From Streptomyces atroolivaceus (lineage in GTDB: Bacteria; Actinomycetota; Actinomycetes; Streptomycetales; Streptomycetaceae): a stretch of 50,940 nucleotides of DNA. The translations under genes and the position numbers were made by a program. Positions within the stretch are counted from its first letter, which is position 1; each line of letters opens with the position of its first letter. The notes beneath the pieces are model-generated. The model was not told the origin of the DNA. It did not search any database and was given only the letters and a program-made list of their open reading frames with translations. The DNA lies in contig NZ_JNXG01000031.1 in the NCBI RefSeq assembly GCF_000717025.1, positions 1 to 50,940 on the forward strand, given 5' to 3'. This document shows, in pieces, positions 49,627 through 50,940 of this stretch.

Positions 49627-49669
49627 CCTTCCCGGTCCGGAGTTCTTATTCCGTCGGGAAGGCTTTTTT
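49627..49669 (+). terminator. Hairpin with T-run upstream of the GNAT gene
   Basis: CCTTCCCG (49627-49634) pairs with CGGGAAGG (49655-49662) around a 20-nt loop, followed by CTTTTTT (49663-49669). T-tract terminators are uncommon in Streptomyces. Its place 58 bp before a start codon would allow attenuation of the GNAT gene if transcription starts upstream (a TAGATT box lies near 49605). Confidence 0.55.
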
Positions 49670-49726
49670 CATGCCCGGAAGCAGATTGTCTCGGGCTGAA
49701 GTCGACCACCCTCACCACGGAGTCTC

Positions 49727-50260
49727 GTGTCAGACATCTCCCTGCGCCTCGCAGACCATGCCGACAAGCCCACAGCCGAGCGCCTGTGGCTGATGTTCCG
49801 ACATGACATGTCGGAGTTGGAGGGTGACCTGCCCAACCCCGACGGATCCTTCCGAGACGAATGGCTTCACATGGCCTTCTCCGACCCCGACCGGGCACCG
49901 TATCTCCTGACGAGAGGTGACCGGCCCATCGGATTCGCGTTCGTCCGCGGTCTGATTGGTCCGACGCGCGTGATGAACAGCTTCTTCGTGGTGCGCGGGG
50001 CACGGCGGGCGGGGACCGGGATGCACGCTGCTCAGAGCATCGTGGCCCTGCATCCAGGGCCGTGGGAGATCGCATTCCAGGAAGCCAACCCGGGCGCGGT
50101 GAAGTTCTGGCGTCGCGTCGCCACAAAGATCAACGGCGACGCCTGGACCGAGGAGCGCAGACCGGTGCCGAACCGGCCGGACCTGGCACCTGACGTCTGG
50201 ATCTCGTTCAGTACCACGGCCGGATCAAGCAACGTTAGCCCTGTCGACGACGGCGCGTAG
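49727..50260 (+). CDS. GNAT-family N-acetyltransferase
   Basis: A 177-residue GNAT-like protein. It has the N-terminal strand-helix SLRLADHADKPTAERLWLMF, LTRGDRPIGFAFVRG (beta-4 region), NSFFVVRGARRAGTGMHAAQ (acetyl-CoA pyrophosphate loop, consensus R/Q-x-x-G-x-G/A) and EIAFQEANPGAVKFWRRVAT. It would use acetyl-CoA; the acceptor is unknown. The GTG start at 49727 has ACGGAG upstream. The last residues (SNVSPVDDGA) lie at the border with the IS630 copy, so the native C-terminus may have been changed. Confidence 0.82.
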   Translation: MSDISLRLADHADKPTAERLWLMFRHDMSELEGDLPNPDGSFRDEWLHMAFSDPDRAPYLLTRGDRPIGFAFVRGLIGPTRVMNSFFVVRGARRAGTGMHAAQSIVALHPGPWEIAFQEANPGAVKFWRRVATKINGDAWTEERRPVPNRPDLAPDVWISFSTTAGSSNVSPVDDGA

Positions 50261-50940
50261 GTCCTGGTCGTCGGCATGGCGGTTTCGCCAGATGATGTAG
50301 CGGCGGATCATGCTGCCCTGCTCCTTGTGGTCGGCGTGGTCGGTGCCGTCCAGGGTGAAGTAGCGCAGGGCGGTGAACTGGGCCTATATGCGGTTGAGCC
50401 AGGAGCTGTTGGTCGGGGTGTAGGCCATCTCGACGTTGTTCGCCGCGGCCCAGGTGCCGACCCGCTGGCATCTCTTCGTGGTCAGGTGCGGCGAGAAGTT
50501 GTCATTGACAATCGCGATCCGCACGGTCGGTGGGTAGAGGCTGCGCAGGTAGCGGCAGAACTCCAGGAACTGCGTCCGCCGCTTGACCGGTTTGATGTGG
50601 CCGTAGAGCTTGCCCTTGGCCAGGTCCAGGGCAGCGAACAGGTGGCGTACTCCGCCGTAGCGGTTGTAGGTAGCCCGGCGCCGCCGACGGGGTTCCCGGT
50701 CGGGATCCTTGTGCTTGCCTCCGCGTTCGGCCCACTGCCGGCCCGGGTGCGGCATCAGGTTGAGGGGTCCGAACTCGTCCATGCAGAAGATGACTTCGGG
50801 TTCGCCGTCCTCGGGTATGACCTCGCCGTCGGCGATCGCGCAGAGGTGCTCGACCCGGGCCTTCTTCGCCGCGTAGTCGGGGTCGCGGGAGGTCTTCCAG
50901 GTCTTCAGGCGTTGAAAGGAGACGCCTTCCTCGCGGAGCA
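50236..50940 (-). pseudogene. IS630-family transposase with a stop at the catalytic Glu
   Basis: The frame enters from the window edge (LREEGVSFQRLKTWKTS) and continues through VIFCMDEFGPLNLMPHPG (first Asp/Glu), RYGGVRHLFAALDLAKGKLY and RIAIVNDNFSPHLTTK (second Asp) to YTPTNSSWLNRI. There an in-frame TAG replaces the GAG expected for the third catalytic Glu (NRIEAQF). After the TAG the frame stays open: AQFTALRYFTLDGTDHADHK, MIRRYIIWRNRHADDQDLRA. It is thus one nucleotide from an intact DDE transposase of the IS630 type. The N-terminus lies outside the window. Confidence 0.85.

Noticed and set aside
1..50940. Inverted window ends as telomeres of a linear plasmid
   Set aside because: The repeated sequence is internal transposase coding DNA, with no palindrome-rich telomere-like sequence. 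An IS630 repeat at assembly or window borders explains it better.
1..50940. tRNA, rRNA or tmRNA genes
   Set aside because: No cloverleaf with GGTTCGANTCC-type T-loop or rRNA-like sequence was noticed while reading; a dedicated scan could not be run.

Overview
The window is high-GC actinobacterial DNA, almost certainly Streptomyces. The signs are GC-rich third codon positions, many TetR/MarR/MerR regulators divergent from one target gene, an ECF sigma factor fused to a SnoaL domain, Tat and Sec exported SGNH hydrolases, ALF-repeat and DUF4386 proteins, and Streptomyces-type IS5, IS630, IS701, IS1380 and IS481 transposases. No rRNA, tRNA, replication or conjugation genes and no CRISPR arrays were seen. 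The two ends of the window are inverted copies of the same stretch of an IS630-type transposase. The window therefore lies between two multicopy repeats and may be a contig that broke at them. The overall picture is accessory DNA of a chromosome arm or large plasmid.

Layout. 0-5 kb: IS630 debris, an LRV-repeat protein, a complete IS5-family insertion with an 18-bp perfect terminal repeat, a methyltransferase whose stop codon lies at the IS junction, and IS debris. 5-14 kb: an ALF-repeat exported protein; an ECF41-like sigma factor with its carboxymuconolactone-decarboxylase-like partner, both preceded by the same putative ECF promoter (GGTCAC, 17-bp gap, CGTCAG); an SGNH esterase; an SDR/TetR pair; and a TetR/DUF4386 pair with two 15-17 bp palindromes. 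14-19 kb: an 824-residue exported SGNH hydrolase with FG-GAP repeats, a small membrane protein, and fragments of a helicase-associated protein and of gyrB. 19-26.5 kb: a MerR regulator divergent from a SnoaL-like gene and an SDR, a VOC protein, two damaged IS5-type elements, and a MarR/MFS efflux pair.

26.5-31 kb is dense IS debris around an AAA ATPase and an rraA fragment. It ends in an intact 1539-bp IS5-family (IS1031-like) element with 30-bp perfect terminal repeats, a TAA target duplication and a convergent passenger gene for a zinc-ribbon protein. 31-39 kb is a decayed region with hypothetical proteins and two HNH (DUF1524-type) nuclease remnants; it also holds an intact TetR/alpha-beta-hydrolase pair and an exported EEP-family nuclease or phosphatase. 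39.6-43.3 kb is a clean four-gene operon: ABC ATPase, ABC permease, histidine kinase and NarL-type regulator. 43.4-46.3 kb holds a truncated IS701 transposase, a Tat-exported amidohydrolase flanked by a 12-bp direct repeat containing CTAG, and a lexA fragment. 46.3-47.0 kb is a broken relative of the 29.5-31 kb element that carries an unrelated passenger (DUF6924-like) in the same place. The window ends with an AraC/EamA pair, a GNAT acetyltransferase and the second IS630 copy.

The most interesting observation is the pair of related IS elements with different cargo genes in one slot convergent to the transposase. Next come the matched ECF promoters with a partner protein lacking the family CxxC, and the MerR divergent promoters with 19-bp spacers and apparently leaderless starts.
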